From: Bacteroidales bacterium UBA4116 | GTDB lineage: Bacteria > Bacteroidota > Bacteroidia > Bacteroidales > Tannerellaceae | Direction of reading: 5' to 3' | Assembly: GCA_002381645.1 (NCBI GenBank) | Contig: DFXE01000007.1 | Span: 121,201-185,200 of the forward strand | Length of the DNA stretch: 64,000 nt | Notes under the pieces: generated by a model | Database searches by the model: none | The model's input: only the letters and a program-made list of their open reading frames with translations | What the model was told of the DNA's origin: nothing | Program-made: the position numbers and the translations under genes | Shown: positions 1 through 9,329 of the stretch, one piece after another | Numbering within the stretch: position 1 is the first letter of the stretch | Layout of the letters: the number at the start of each line of letters is the position of its first letter

Positions 1-72
1 CAGCCGGGAGTTTCTCTTTTTTGATATTTTTCCCTATTTCACATTAACATGTATTGGAATAATCCTGGCGTT

Positions 73-654
73 TTACGGATTTTGATTGAGCCATTCTTCT
101 GCAGCAATTTCAAGTTGGCTATACCACTTTGGACCATATTTACGGATCAAGGGTTCTTTTAAGAATTTATAAACCGGCACTCCTTGTTTTTCTCCTAACA
201 CTTCCCCTGCTTTACAAATCCTCCAACGATGATAATTTACTGCCTGAAAAGTATCATACCGTGAAATACGGATAGGATATAAATGACAAGAGATAGGTTT
301 ATAGAAGGATGTACGACCTTCACGGTAAGCTTTTTCAATAGCACAGTTACAAATACCATTCTGATCATAGCAGGTAAATACACAATCCTTATTATCTACT
401 ATAGAAACAACATCATCCCCGTCGGAATCAATATATGCGACTCCCTGCCGGTTAATCACAGCCTGTGCTTCAGAAGATAAATCATCCCAGACAATCGGCA
501 ATACTTTTTGCAGTTCGGCTAATTCACCCTTTTCCAGCGGCGCACCGGATGCTGCTTCAACAAAACAACAGGCGCCCTTACATTCGGACAGGTCGCAGAT
601 AAAACGGTTTTCAACAACGTCGAGGCTTACTAATGTATCACCAATTTGTATCAT
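73..654 (-). CDS. DUF3109 family cysteine-rich protein
   Basis: The 193-residue soluble protein has many spaced cysteines: C19 and the GACC pair near residues 27-30, then C-x-C pairs around residues 90-105 (CVFTC, ICNC), a later C-x-LYPIR motif and a WRIC motif. This arrangement is typical of the DUF3109/YkgJ-like metal- or cluster-binding family found in Bacteroidota, whose biochemical role is unknown. There is no signal peptide or membrane segment, so it is probably cytoplasmic. It sits 90 bp upstream of the phosphoglycerate mutase start on the other side of a short AT-rich spacer. Function beyond probable metal binding cannot be read from the sequence. Confidence 0.8.
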   Translation of the reverse strand: MIQIGDTLVSLDVVENRFICDLSECKGACCFVEAASGAPLEKGELAELQKVLPIVWDDLSSEAQAVINRQGVAYIDSDGDDVVSIVDNKDCVFTCYDQNGICNCAIEKAYREGRTSFYKPISCHLYPIRISRYDTFQAVNYHRWRICKAGEVLGEKQGVPVYKFLKEPLIRKYGPKWYSQLEIAAEEWLNQNP

Positions 655-744
655 TCTTCAGTAGATAAAAATTAACGTTTAACGATTAAAGATTAACGGA
701 TAATTTAAATCAATAGGTAATCTCTAACCGTTAAACGTCGTCAT

Positions 745-2277
745 TCATTTTTTAATAAGATTTTTTCCCGTCATTTCCGCAGGTTGTTCCAATCCCATAA
801 TATAAAGTAAAGAGGGGGCAACGTCGGCAAGAATGCCGTTTTCAACTTTTGCATTTTTATCCGGGGTGATATATACGAAAGGTACAGGATTTAACGAATG
901 TGCTGTATTAGGTGATCCGTCTTCATTGAGGGCATGATCGGCATTTCCGTGGTCGGCAATGATGATGACTTCGTAATTATTTGCCTTCGCTGCTTCTACT
1001 GTATCCTTTAAACAGGCATCTACAGCCACAACGGCTTTTTCGATGGCTTCGTATATTCCAGTATGTCCAACCATATCACCATTAGCATAATTACACACGA
1101 TGAAATCGTATGTATTAGCGTTAATAGCATCCACCAGCTTATCTTTTACTTCATATGCGCTCATTTCCGGTTTGAGGTCGTAAGTAGCCACTTTGGGAGA
1201 CGGTACAAGTATACGTTCTTCACCCTTGAAAGGTTCTTCACGTCCACCGTTAAAAAAGAATGTCACATGAGCATATTTCTCTGTTTCTGCAATATGCAAT
1301 TGTTGTTTTCCCTGTTGTGCCAGATATTCACCTAATGTATTGGTAACATTATCTTTGTCAAACAGGATATGCAACCCTTTAAAATTAGCATCATATGGAG
1401 TCATCGTGAAATATTGCAAGCCTGGTATCGTTTTCATTCCGGCCTCTGGCATATCTTGTTGCGTTAATACGATTGTCAATTCCTTGGCGCGGTCGTTACG
1501 GAAATTGAAGAAAATAACTACGTCCCCCTCTTCAATTACGGCAACCGGTTTACCGTTTTCAACATGAACAATTGGCTTGATAAACTCATCGGTCACACCT
1601 TCTACATACGATTCTTCCATTGCAGAAACCATCGATTCCATCGGTTTACCTTTTCCCTCAACCAATAAATCATAGGCTTCTTTTACACGTTCCCATCGTT
1701 TATCACGGTCCATGGCATAATAGCGCCCGATAATAGATGCGATCTTGCTGCCGTTTGTATTTAAGTGATTTTGCAGTTGTTGAATAAAACCCGCTCCGCT
1801 TTTCGGGTCAGTATCGCGCCCGTCCATAAAACAGTGTACAAAGGATTTGGTGATGCCATACTCTTTTGAAATATCCGTCAGCTTAAACAGGTGTTCCATC
1901 GAACTATGTACGCCACCGTCCGACACAAGTCCAAGGAAGTGGATCTGTTTGTCGTTTTCTTTGGCATAACTATAAGCACGTTTGATTTCCGGATTATCCA
2001 GAATAGAGTTATCACGGCATGCGATATTGATTTTTACTAAATCCTGATATACCACACGCCCTGCGCCGATATTGAGATGTCCTACTTCTGAGTTACCCAT
2101 TTGACCGTCGGGTAAACCCACATTTTCACCGGAAGCCTGTAACTGAGAGTTCGGATAATCGTTTAACAGCGAATCCCAATAAGGAGTTGGCGTATTATAG
2201 ATTACATCGTCTTTACCTTTATCGCCGATTCCCCATCCGTCGCAGATAATTAATAGTGCTTTCTTGCTCATGATCAT
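745..2277 (-). CDS. gpmI: 2,3-bisphosphoglycerate-independent phosphoglycerate mutase
   Basis: This enzyme interconverts 3- and 2-phosphoglycerate in glycolysis and gluconeogenesis, in the cytoplasm. The 510-residue length is right for the dimanganese iPGM family. Visible signatures are the N-terminal metal motif (ICDGWG), the phosphoserine region GQMGNSEVGHLNIGAG, the FMDGRDTDP loop and the C-terminal ADHGNADH metal-binding motif. Two in-frame ATGs exist six bases apart (2277 and 2271), and the second (MSKK...) is equally plausible. A TAATTTTG -7 element lies about 45 bp upstream. It appears monocistronic. Confidence 0.96.
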   Translation of the reverse strand: MIMSKKALLIICDGWGIGDKGKDDVIYNTPTPYWDSLLNDYPNSQLQASGENVGLPDGQMGNSEVGHLNIGAGRVVYQDLVKINIACRDNSILDNPEIKRAYSYAKENDKQIHFLGLVSDGGVHSSMEHLFKLTDISKEYGITKSFVHCFMDGRDTDPKSGAGFIQQLQNHLNTNGSKIASIIGRYYAMDRDKRWERVKEAYDLLVEGKGKPMESMVSAMEESYVEGVTDEFIKPIVHVENGKPVAVIEEGDVVIFFNFRNDRAKELTIVLTQQDMPEAGMKTIPGLQYFTMTPYDANFKGLHILFDKDNVTNTLGEYLAQQGKQQLHIAETEKYAHVTFFFNGGREEPFKGEERILVPSPKVATYDLKPEMSAYEVKDKLVDAINANTYDFIVCNYANGDMVGHTGIYEAIEKAVVAVDACLKDTVEAAKANNYEVIIIADHGNADHALNEDGSPNTAHSLNPVPFVYITPDKNAKVENGILADVAPSLLYIMGLEQPAEMTGKNLIKK

Positions 2278-2318
2278 TTATTTTTTGATTGATTTTCAGT
2301 TCCCTTTAAAACCGGGTG

Positions 2319-2326
2319 CAAAATTA
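2319..2326 (-). promoter_or_regulatory. putative -7 element for gpmI
   Basis: On the minus strand the sequence reads TAATTTTG, matching the Bacteroidota TAnnTTTG element, about 42-48 bp before the gpmI start codons. I see no clear TTG at the -33 position, so this is a weak call. Confidence 0.4.
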
Positions 2327-2366
2327 GTCAAAAAATAGTGATTTATAAGCGTATATATGTGAAAAC

Positions 2367-3293
2367 TCAGTCGAACCGTTTGGTATATCCGTGGCAATAA
2401 GGCAATGTTCCTTTTCTGGCATAATAATTCTGATGATAATCTTCGGCAGGCCAGAAGATAGTAGCAGGTGTTAAACGGGTAGCTACTTTATAACCTTTTG
2501 TCTTTAGCTGATTAATGAGTTTTTCAGCTATTTGCTTCTGTTCGGGAGTAGAATAAAAAACTTCCGACCGGTATTGTTCGCCAATATCCGGCCCCTGCCG
2601 GTCTACATGTGTGGGATCATGTATTTCAAAAAACCGCTTGGCAAGTGTTTCATAATCTGTTTTAGACGTGTCGTATGTTATTCTTACCGCTTCAGCATGA
2701 CCCGTATTTTTCGCACATACCTCTTCATAGGTCGGGTCATCTTTCGTACCGCCAATATAACCGGATTCCACACTGATTACCCCGTCGAGTTTCTTCATAT
2801 AATATTCAACGCCCCAAAAGCATCCTCCGGCAAAGATAGCCGTATCCATTTTAACTTCTTTATCGGGAATAAATTCCATAGATACGGAATTTACACAATG
2901 CCGGGTGTTTTTTGAAGTAAAGCCTTCTCCTAAAAAGACATGTCCGAGATGAGCGCCGCAATTGGCGCAAACAATTTCCGTACGGTTTCCATCGGCATCA
3001 GGCACCCGTTTTACCGCCCCTTTTATTTCATCATCAAAACTCGGCCAGCCGCATCCCGAATCGAATTTAAAGGAAGAATAATATAACGGTGTCCCACACT
3101 GTTTACATATATAGGTTCCTTTTTCATTAAAATCATAAAACTTGCCTGTAAACGGGCGTTCAGTTCCTTTATGGAGTATCACGCGTTTTTCTTCTTCTGT
3201 CAATTCACGCGGTGTATATCCGTTATCACTTGTCTGTGCCATAGCTGTAAATTTAATACATATTAAAACCAATACAAAAATATACTTTTTCAT
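2367..3293 (-). CDS. msrBA: exported bifunctional methionine sulfoxide reductase MsrB-MsrA
   Basis: The protein repairs oxidised methionine (R- and S-sulfoxides) in the cell envelope. A signal peptide covers residues 1-19 (…KFTAMAQ). An MsrB domain follows at about residues 25-145, with two CxxC zinc motifs (CKQC, CANC) and the catalytic RHCVNS. An MsrA domain fills about residues 150-308, with the catalytic GCFWG and a C-terminal resolving-Cys region. The B-then-A order in one polypeptide is a known fusion type. Export suggests protection of periplasmic or outer-membrane proteins. It has its own promoter and stands divergent from the YgjP-like gene. Confidence 0.95.
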   Translation of the reverse strand: MKKYIFVLVLICIKFTAMAQTSDNGYTPRELTEEEKRVILHKGTERPFTGKFYDFNEKGTYICKQCGTPLYYSSFKFDSGCGWPSFDDEIKGAVKRVPDADGNRTEIVCANCGAHLGHVFLGEGFTSKNTRHCVNSVSMEFIPDKEVKMDTAIFAGGCFWGVEYYMKKLDGVISVESGYIGGTKDDPTYEEVCAKNTGHAEAVRITYDTSKTDYETLAKRFFEIHDPTHVDRQGPDIGEQYRSEVFYSTPEQKQIAEKLINQLKTKGYKVATRLTPATIFWPAEDYHQNYYARKGTLPYCHGYTKRFD

Positions 3294-3321
3294 AGTTCAA
3301 CCTTGTTATTCGTTGTATTAA

Positions 3322-3350
3322 CAAAGTTAAGAAATTATTGTTGATACCAA
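3322..3350 (-). promoter_or_regulatory. promoter of the MsrB-MsrA gene
   Basis: On the minus strand TTG (3350-3348), an 18-bp spacer and TAACTTTG (3329-3322) match the Bacteroidota -33/-7 pattern. They end about 28 bp upstream of the ATG at 3293. Confidence 0.6.
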
Positions 3351-3484
3351 CGCGCTCCACAAGTCCCATACATCTTAAACATGACCAACATGACATAAAA
3401 AATGTTACAGGTAATCCATACAATCCATAACTTTTAAAGCACAAATGCTTTTTTAATTAAATTATAAGCTAATTTTGTGATTAC

Positions 3485-4186
3485 ATGCTGATAAAGATTG
3501 AAGATAAAGACTTGGGGACAGTATCGATCCGCATAAATCCACGCGCAAAACGATATTCATTAAAAGTATCGGACGGAGCAATCAGCGGCACTATACCTTC
3601 AGGAGGAAACGAAAAGACAATGATTGAGTTTATTGAAACAAATCGTCAAAAACTGATCCTTGCATTACAAAAGAATATAACAAAAAAACCTGTTTTAGAC
3701 CCGACCTATGCGTTAGTAACAAACACATTCAAGGTGAACATCTTCAGTACCGGAAGAACTAACTTCTATACAAACCTGAAAGACGGGGTATTGTATATTG
3801 CCTGTCCGGATAAAACGGACTTCAACGAGTCGAAAGTACAGATGCTTTTAAAGTCAGCCATAGAGAAAACGCTCCGGAGCGAGGCCAAACGCGTTCTACC
3901 CCGTCGCATCCGTTTACTTGCAGCAAAATATGATTTTAAATACAAAACTATAAAGATCAATAACAGCAAAAGCCGGTGGGGAAGCTGCAGTTCCAATGGA
4001 AACATCAATTTATCCCTTTCATTAATGCTTTTACCCGATCACTTAATCGACTATGTTTTACTGCATGAGTTATGCCATACAATTGAATTGAACCATAGCG
4101 ACCGGTTCTGGAATCTTTTGAATACCGTGACCGATAATAAAGCATTATCCCTGCGAAAAGAATTGAAGGGGTATAAAATGCTCTAA
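3485..4186 (+). CDS. YgjP-like (SprT-type) metallopeptidase-domain protein
   Basis: The 233-residue cytoplasmic protein has the family's C-terminal zinc motif HELCHTIELNHSDRFW near residues 190-206, preceded by the conserved SRWGSCSSNGNINLS block. This is the signature of the YgjP/DUF45 metal-dependent hydrolase family, whose substrates are unknown. The first half is a poorly conserved beta-rich region. A TAATTTTG element at 3470-3477 lies only 8 bp before the ATG, so the message may have almost no leader. Its 3' end lies 6 bp from the convergent aldo/keto reductase. Confidence 0.85.
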   Translation: MLIKIEDKDLGTVSIRINPRAKRYSLKVSDGAISGTIPSGGNEKTMIEFIETNRQKLILALQKNITKKPVLDPTYALVTNTFKVNIFSTGRTNFYTNLKDGVLYIACPDKTDFNESKVQMLLKSAIEKTLRSEAKRVLPRRIRLLAAKYDFKYKTIKINNSKSRWGSCSSNGNINLSLSLMLLPDHLIDYVLLHELCHTIELNHSDRFWNLLNTVTDNKALSLRKELKGYKML

Positions 4187-4192
4187 CCTGAT

Positions 4193-5029
4193 TTATAACA
4201 TTTCAAGTCTTTTTTTCTGAGTAGGGGGTGGAAAAGCCCTGTCTAATGCCTGATAATCTTCGCTATCGAGAACCAATGAAAGACATTTATAATTGCTTTC
4301 AACGTGCTCGACACGTCCCGCCTTTGGGATCGCAATCACATCAGGGTTACGTAATACCCAGTTTAATGCCACTTGCGAAGGGGTAACCTGATGCTTATCC
4401 GCAATATCCATCAACGCCTCATTATTTAGTATACGTCCCTGCTCGATAGGTGAATAGGCAATAACAGGCAATTTTTTCTTTTTACACCAGGGCAGAAGAT
4501 CATATTCAACGCCTCTTCTCGATAAATTATACAATACCTCATTGGCCGCACAGGTGTCGCCATTTGTAATACTATAAAATTTTTCCATTTCATCAACATC
4601 CATATTGCTGACCCCCCAGCGGCGGATTTTTCCTTGCCGGATAAGTTCCATCATACCTTCAAGCGTTTCTTCAAACGGATACTCTCCCTGCCAATGCAAC
4701 AGGTAAAGATCGAGATGATCGGTTTTGAGCCGTTGAAGGCTTCCCTCGCAGGCGGCAATTGTCCCTTTACTGCTGGCATGCCACGGCAAGACTTTGCTGA
4801 TGAGGAAAACATTTTCACGCTTTCCACGGATAGCCTCCCCAACGAGTTTTTCCGAACTCCCGTCACCATACATTTCGGCCGTATCAATAACATTCATGCC
4901 TAATTCAATACCGTATTGCAAGGCTTTTATCTCTTCCTGCCTTTTAGAAGCATCTTCTCCCATATACCAGGTTCCCTGTCCTAAACGGATCACTTCGGCC
5001 CCGTCTCTGAAAGTTAATATTTCATTCAT
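4193..5029 (-). CDS. aldo/keto reductase
   Basis: An NAD(P)H-dependent carbonyl reductase with a TIM-barrel fold; the substrate is unknown. The catalytic tetrad is visible as VIDTAEMYG (Asp, Tyr), LISKV (Lys) and LYLLHWQG (His), with the cofactor-binding IAIPKAGRVEHVESN near the C-terminus. I place the start at the ATG at 5029 (MNEILTFRDG, 278 residues). The upstream ATG at 5062 would add 11 non-conserved residues and run into the metG promoter region. The gene is divergent from metG. Confidence 0.88.
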   Translation of the reverse strand: MNEILTFRDGAEVIRLGQGTWYMGEDASKRQEEIKALQYGIELGMNVIDTAEMYGDGSSEKLVGEAIRGKRENVFLISKVLPWHASSKGTIAACEGSLQRLKTDHLDLYLLHWQGEYPFEETLEGMMELIRQGKIRRWGVSNMDVDEMEKFYSITNGDTCAANEVLYNLSRRGVEYDLLPWCKKKKLPVIAYSPIEQGRILNNEALMDIADKHQVTPSQVALNWVLRNPDVIAIPKAGRVEHVESNYKCLSLVLDSEDYQALDRAFPPPTQKKRLEML

Positions 5030-5076
5030 GTTTATTCGTTTTCCTTTTATCTGTGCTAACAAAGATATAGGCTCTA

Positions 5077-5108
5077 TTGTTGATTATTATTAATAATCAG
5101 TACATTTG
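5077..5108 (+). promoter_or_regulatory. promoter of metG operon
   Basis: TTG at 5077-5079 (or 5080-5082) and TACATTTG at 5101-5108, spaced 21 (or 18) bp, match the Bacteroidota housekeeping promoter. The expected transcript start near 5115 supports the metG start at 5128 rather than the longer reading frame starting at 5077. Confidence 0.65.
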
Positions 5109-5127
5109 CATTCCAAATAATAAAACA

Positions 5128-7167
5128 ATGGAAAAGCAATTCAAAAGAACACTGATAACGACTGCTTTGCCTTATGCAAACGGTCCAGTACACATCGGAC
5201 ATCTGGCAGGAGTATATGTTCCTGCTGATATTTATGCACGTTACCTTCGCCTGAAGGGAAAAGAAGTATTAATGATAGGCGGCTCCGATGAACACGGCGT
5301 ACCTATTACCATACGTGCAAAAAAAGAAGGTGTTACTCCTCAGGATATTGTTGACCGTTATCATTATATCATTAAAAAATCCTTTGAGGATTTCGGTATT
5401 ACTTTTGACATCTATTCCCGCACCACATCTAAAACACATTACGAAACAGCTTCGGAGTTTTTCCGGATTTTATACGATAAAGGTGAATTTGTAGAGAAAA
5501 CAAGTGAACAATATTACGACGAACAGGCTAAACAGTTCCTCGCCGACCGATATATAACGGGAACGTGTCCGCATTGCGGCAATGAAAATGCTTATGGCGA
5601 CCAGTGCGAATCATGTGGAACCTCGTTGAACCCTACCGACCTGATCAATCCCAAATCCACCATAAGCGGAAGCGCACCGGTAATGAAAGAAACCAGGCAC
5701 TGGTATCTGCCGCTGGATAAATATGAGCCGTTCCTTAAAAAATGGATACTGGAAGACCATAAGGAATGGAAACCGAATGTGTACGGGCAGTGCAAAAGCT
5801 GGCTGGACATGGGCTTACAACCCCGTGCCGTAAGCCGCGACCTCGACTGGGGTATCCCGGTACCTGTAGAAGGAGCGGAAGGTAAAGTATTGTATGTATG
5901 GTTTGATGCGCCGATCGGCTATATATCCAACACAAAGGAGTTATGTCCCGACGATTGGGAGAAATGGTGGAAAGACCCGGAAACAAAGATGCTCCATTTT
6001 ATCGGTAAAGACAATATTGTATTCCACTGTATCGTATTCCCTACCATGCTTAAAGCCGACGGAACATATAATCTTCCCGAAAACGTACCTGCGAATGAGT
6101 TCCTGAACTTGGAAGGGGATAAAATATCCACCTCGCGTAACTGGGCGGTATGGCTGCATGAATACCTAGAAGATCTGCCCGGGAAACAGGATGTGCTCCG
6201 GTACGTACTTACGGCAAACGCTCCCGAAACAAAGGATAATGACTTTACCTGGAAAGATTTCCAGGCCCGCAATAATAATGAGCTGGTAGCGATATTAGGT
6301 AATTTCGTCAACCGTGCTTTTGTATTAACCGAAAAATATTTCGAAGGGAAAGTACCACCCATTACGGAACTGACGGATTACGACCGTCAGACATTGCAAG
6401 ATTTTTCCAACGTAAAAGCTGATGTGGAACGTTTACTGGATACGTATCATTTCCGTGACGCACAAAAGGAGGCGATGAATTTAGCGCGTATCGGGAATAA
6501 ATACTTAGCGGATATGGAACCCTGGAAACTGGCGAAGACAGATATGGACAGGGTTGCCACTATCATGAATATCTCATTGCAGATTACAGCTAACCTGGCG
6601 ATTGCTTTCGAGCCTTTCCTGCCGTTCAGCATGGAAAAACTAAACAAGATGCTGAATGTAGAACCGTTGGGATGGGACCGCCTGGGCAGTACCGACCTTT
6701 TACAACCGGGACATCAACTGGGAAAATCCGAACTTTTATTTGAGAAACTGGAAGACAGCGTGATTGAAGCGCAGGTTCAGAAATTACTCGACACCAAAAA
6801 AGCCAATGAAGAGGCTAATTATAAAGCAAAGCCTGGAAAGGAGAATATTCAATTCGAGGATTTCTCCAGACTCGATATCCGTGTCGGTACGGTACTTGAA
6901 TGCATCAAGGTACCCAAAGCCGACAAACTTCTTCAATTCCGTATCGATGACGGATTAGAGCAACGGACCATCGTATCCGGTATCGCTCAATTCTATCAGC
7001 CGGAAGATTTAGTCGGAAAACAGGTTTGTTTTATAGCCAACCTCGCTCCACGTAAACTAAAAGGAGTCGTATCCGAAGGTATGATCCTTTCCGCTGAAGA
7101 TGCCGACGGCAAATTATCGGTTATTGTGCCCCAGGCACCAGTTAAACCCGGTAGCGAAGTAAAATAA
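5128..7167 (+). CDS. metG: methionyl-tRNA synthetase
   Basis: Charges tRNA-Met. The catalytic Rossmann domain shows the HIGH-type motif PVHIGHLAG near residue 20, a zinc knuckle CPHCG…CESCG near residues 145-165, and the KMSKS-type loop as KISTS. An anticodon-binding helical domain follows. The C-terminal ~105 residues (from FSRLDIRVGTV) are an EMAPII-like tRNA-binding domain used for dimerisation and tRNA capture. At 679 residues it is normal for the long bacterial form. The chosen ATG follows a good promoter. The next two genes follow with 8- and 4-bp gaps, so an operon is likely. Confidence 0.97.
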   Translation: MEKQFKRTLITTALPYANGPVHIGHLAGVYVPADIYARYLRLKGKEVLMIGGSDEHGVPITIRAKKEGVTPQDIVDRYHYIIKKSFEDFGITFDIYSRTTSKTHYETASEFFRILYDKGEFVEKTSEQYYDEQAKQFLADRYITGTCPHCGNENAYGDQCESCGTSLNPTDLINPKSTISGSAPVMKETRHWYLPLDKYEPFLKKWILEDHKEWKPNVYGQCKSWLDMGLQPRAVSRDLDWGIPVPVEGAEGKVLYVWFDAPIGYISNTKELCPDDWEKWWKDPETKMLHFIGKDNIVFHCIVFPTMLKADGTYNLPENVPANEFLNLEGDKISTSRNWAVWLHEYLEDLPGKQDVLRYVLTANAPETKDNDFTWKDFQARNNNELVAILGNFVNRAFVLTEKYFEGKVPPITELTDYDRQTLQDFSNVKADVERLLDTYHFRDAQKEAMNLARIGNKYLADMEPWKLAKTDMDRVATIMNISLQITANLAIAFEPFLPFSMEKLNKMLNVEPLGWDRLGSTDLLQPGHQLGKSELLFEKLEDSVIEAQVQKLLDTKKANEEANYKAKPGKENIQFEDFSRLDIRVGTVLECIKVPKADKLLQFRIDDGLEQRTIVSGIAQFYQPEDLVGKQVCFIANLAPRKLKGVVSEGMILSAEDADGKLSVIVPQAPVKPGSEVK

Positions 7168-7175
7168 GATAACGT

Positions 7176-8312
7176 ATGTTTGAAAAAGACATACACATGG
7201 TAGATTTAAGGGGACAATATCTTCGCCTCAAAGAAGATATTGACTCTGCCATTCAGGAAGTGATCGACACAAATGCATTTATTAATGGCCCCCAGGTGAA
7301 AACCTTCGCCCACAACCTTGCCAACTTTCTGGATATTCCTTACGTAATACCATGCGCCAATGGAACAGATGCTATCCAGATTGCCTATATGGCATTGGAA
7401 CTTAAACCGGGTGACGAAATAATAATCCCTGCTTTTAATTATATCGCAGCAGCGGAAGCGGCGGCGCTGCTCGGTTTAATTCCCGTTTTTGTCGATGTGG
7501 ACTCCTATACATATAATATAGATAATATCCAGACGATTGAAGATGCAGTAACCAATCGAACAAAAGCCATTGTAGCCGTTCACCTTTTCGGACAATGCTG
7601 TGATATGGAAGGCATCATGCGAATTGCGGATAAATATAATTTATATGTAGTCGAAGACAACGCCCAATCTATCGGAGCCGTTTACTCCTTCTCTTCTGGG
7701 AAAACTCAGCAGGCGGGGACGATCGGACATATCGGGACTACTTCTTTTTTTCCATCCAAACCCTTAGCCTGTTATGGCGACGGAGGCGCAATCGTTACCT
7801 GTGACCCGGAACTTGCCGAACGGGTCCATTTAATAGCCAATCATGGACAGGAAAGAAAATACTGCCATAAACTGATCGGCTGCAATTCACGTTTAGACAC
7901 CATACAGGCAGCGATCCTGAATATAAAGCTTAAGCATTTGCACCAATTTAACCGGAGCAGAATAGAAGCTGCCGTTTATTATAATGAAAAGTTGACATCT
8001 ATTCCCCAGCTCAAAATTCCCGTAAATGCGCCTTTCTCTTCGCATGTTTACCACCAATACACCATACAGGTGGAAGCTGAGAAACGGAATAAACTACAAG
8101 CTTATCTGAAAGAACAAGGCATACCTTCCATGATCTATTATCCTACGCCTTTACACCAGCAGGAAGCCTTTCGATCCAATGCACGCAGGTCCGGTGATCT
8201 TCATAATGCTTCCGAACTAACAGAAAAGGTCTTGTCTATTCCTATTCATACCGAAATGAATACCGGAATACAAGATTATATCATTGAACATTTAGGGCGA
8301 TTTTTCTGGTAA
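7176..8312 (+). CDS. DegT/DnrJ/EryC1/StrS family sugar aminotransferase
   Basis: A PLP-dependent aminotransferase of the family that aminates nucleotide-linked keto sugars for polysaccharide or glycan synthesis. Family signatures are VDLRGQY at the N-terminus, the PCANGTDAIQ cofactor loop, VVEDNAQSIGA, and the PLP lysine in FFPSKPLACYGDGGAI near residue 195. Length (378) is typical. The ATG at 7176 is used; a second ATG at 7197 precedes VDLRGQY. No other sugar-pathway genes are adjacent, so the product is unknown. It is probably co-transcribed with metG and the LytTR gene. Confidence 0.88.
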   Translation: MFEKDIHMVDLRGQYLRLKEDIDSAIQEVIDTNAFINGPQVKTFAHNLANFLDIPYVIPCANGTDAIQIAYMALELKPGDEIIIPAFNYIAAAEAAALLGLIPVFVDVDSYTYNIDNIQTIEDAVTNRTKAIVAVHLFGQCCDMEGIMRIADKYNLYVVEDNAQSIGAVYSFSSGKTQQAGTIGHIGTTSFFPSKPLACYGDGGAIVTCDPELAERVHLIANHGQERKYCHKLIGCNSRLDTIQAAILNIKLKHLHQFNRSRIEAAVYYNEKLTSIPQLKIPVNAPFSSHVYHQYTIQVEAEKRNKLQAYLKEQGIPSMIYYPTPLHQQEAFRSNARRSGDLHNASELTEKVLSIPIHTEMNTGIQDYIIEHLGRFFW

Positions 8313-8316
8313 TCGA

Positions 8317-9192
8317 ATGAAAAAACTGATCCGATACCTCAACCAGCCCTTACCGGCAACTGACAAACCCTGGCAGGTGGTATTAACGGTTGCCGTACTT
8401 GTTTTATTTGTCTTAGGAATATTCCAGCCATTTGGTATAGATACAATAAAAGAGAATAAATTCATAATCCTGATCGGTTTCATGTTGGTTTCCGCCGCCG
8501 GGGCGGCCGTTGTTGTCTATATATTCCCACTCCTGTTCAAGCGCTTCTATTCAGATAATTGGACAATAGGCAAGAACCTGATAAATATATTTTTGAATGT
8601 GGTCGTTATCTCAATAGGAAATACCTTGTTTTCATTCTTTGTTATGGAAAACAATACATCTTTCAATTGGGCATATTTTTTAACTTCACTATTATTTTAT
8701 TCAATCGTTACCTTTCTGGTGGGAATTATTCCGGCGATAGTCATCATATTTCTTCAAAGGGATTATGCGTTGAAGCGTAATTTAAAGGAAGTCCGGGAGT
8801 TAAACCTAAAGCTATCTGCACAACAAAATCAAGCCCGAGATTCGTTTACTTCAAATCCGGTGACCCTGTCAGGCAATACAAAGGATTCCCTAGCATTGCA
8901 TCCGGAGCAGATCCTATTTCTGGAGGCATATGGAAATTATGTCAAAGTCAATTATATGGATAACGATTCCAACAGGCAAAAACTGCTTCGAACCACTATC
9001 AGGCAAATGGAAGAAGAGTTAACCGGCTATGATTACATCTTGCGATGCCACCGTGCCTTTTTAGTCAATACCCGACAAATATCAAATATAAAGGGAAACT
9101 CACAGGGATATCGTCTGGTTCTGAATCACCATACGGAAGAAATACCCGTTTCACGCGCATATGCAAAAGCATTCAAAGAGTATTTAGCCTAA
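8317..9192 (+). CDS. membrane-anchored LytTR-family transcriptional regulator
   Basis: The 291-residue protein starts with four hydrophobic segments (about residues 22-40, 48-70, 84-105 and 115-145). A short linker with coiled-coil character (KRNLKEVRELNLKLSAQQ) follows. The C-terminal ~100 residues are a LytTR DNA-binding domain (ILFLEAYGNYVKVNY … LRCHRAFLVN … EIPVSRAYAKAFKEYL). There is no receiver domain, so the membrane part probably senses or tethers. The TonB receptor gene downstream is a natural candidate target, by position only. Confidence 0.88.
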   Translation: MKKLIRYLNQPLPATDKPWQVVLTVAVLVLFVLGIFQPFGIDTIKENKFIILIGFMLVSAAGAAVVVYIFPLLFKRFYSDNWTIGKNLINIFLNVVVISIGNTLFSFFVMENNTSFNWAYFLTSLLFYSIVTFLVGIIPAIVIIFLQRDYALKRNLKEVRELNLKLSAQQNQARDSFTSNPVTLSGNTKDSLALHPEQILFLEAYGNYVKVNYMDNDSNRQKLLRTTIRQMEEELTGYDYILRCHRAFLVNTRQISNIKGNSQGYRLVLNHHTEEIPVSRAYAKAFKEYLA

Positions 9193-9228
9193 TGCCATTC
9201 GTCACAAAACCTGTGACAAACGGGCATT
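9191..9228. promoter_or_regulatory. inverted repeat downstream of the LytTR gene
   Basis: Nested arms AATGCC…GGCATT and GTCACA-N5-TGTGAC form a long imperfect hairpin that begins at the LytTR stop codon. There is no U-tract typical of an intrinsic terminator. It may be a terminator for the metG operon or an operator for the TonB-receptor promoter 70 bp further on. Confidence 0.4.
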
Positions 9229-9294
9229 CTATTGTGTTTCATCACATACATCATGCGTCTGTCCCAATAATTTTTCTCACCTGAATCTCTCCTA

Positions 9295-9302
9295 TACATT
9301 TG
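9295..9302 (+). promoter_or_regulatory. -7 element of the TonB-receptor gene
   Basis: TACATTTG matches TAnnTTTG exactly and lies 28 bp before the ATG at 9330. No clear TTG is seen at -33, which would fit a promoter needing an activator. Confidence 0.5.
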
Positions 9303-9329
9303 CAGCAAATCAATTTTTTATTTGCTGTC

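Noticed and set aside
3253..3444. 63-codon frame between the MsrB-MsrA and YgjP-like genes
   Set aside because: It overlaps the MsrB-MsrA promoter and signal-peptide region and has no recognisable features.
4651..4903. Overlapping reading frames inside the aldo/keto reductase gene
   Set aside because: They are out-of-frame shadows with no family resemblance; the reductase frame has all catalytic motifs.
5592..6362. Long antisense frames inside metG
   Set aside because: They lie wholly within the conserved synthetase gene and encode low-complexity, non-conserved protein.
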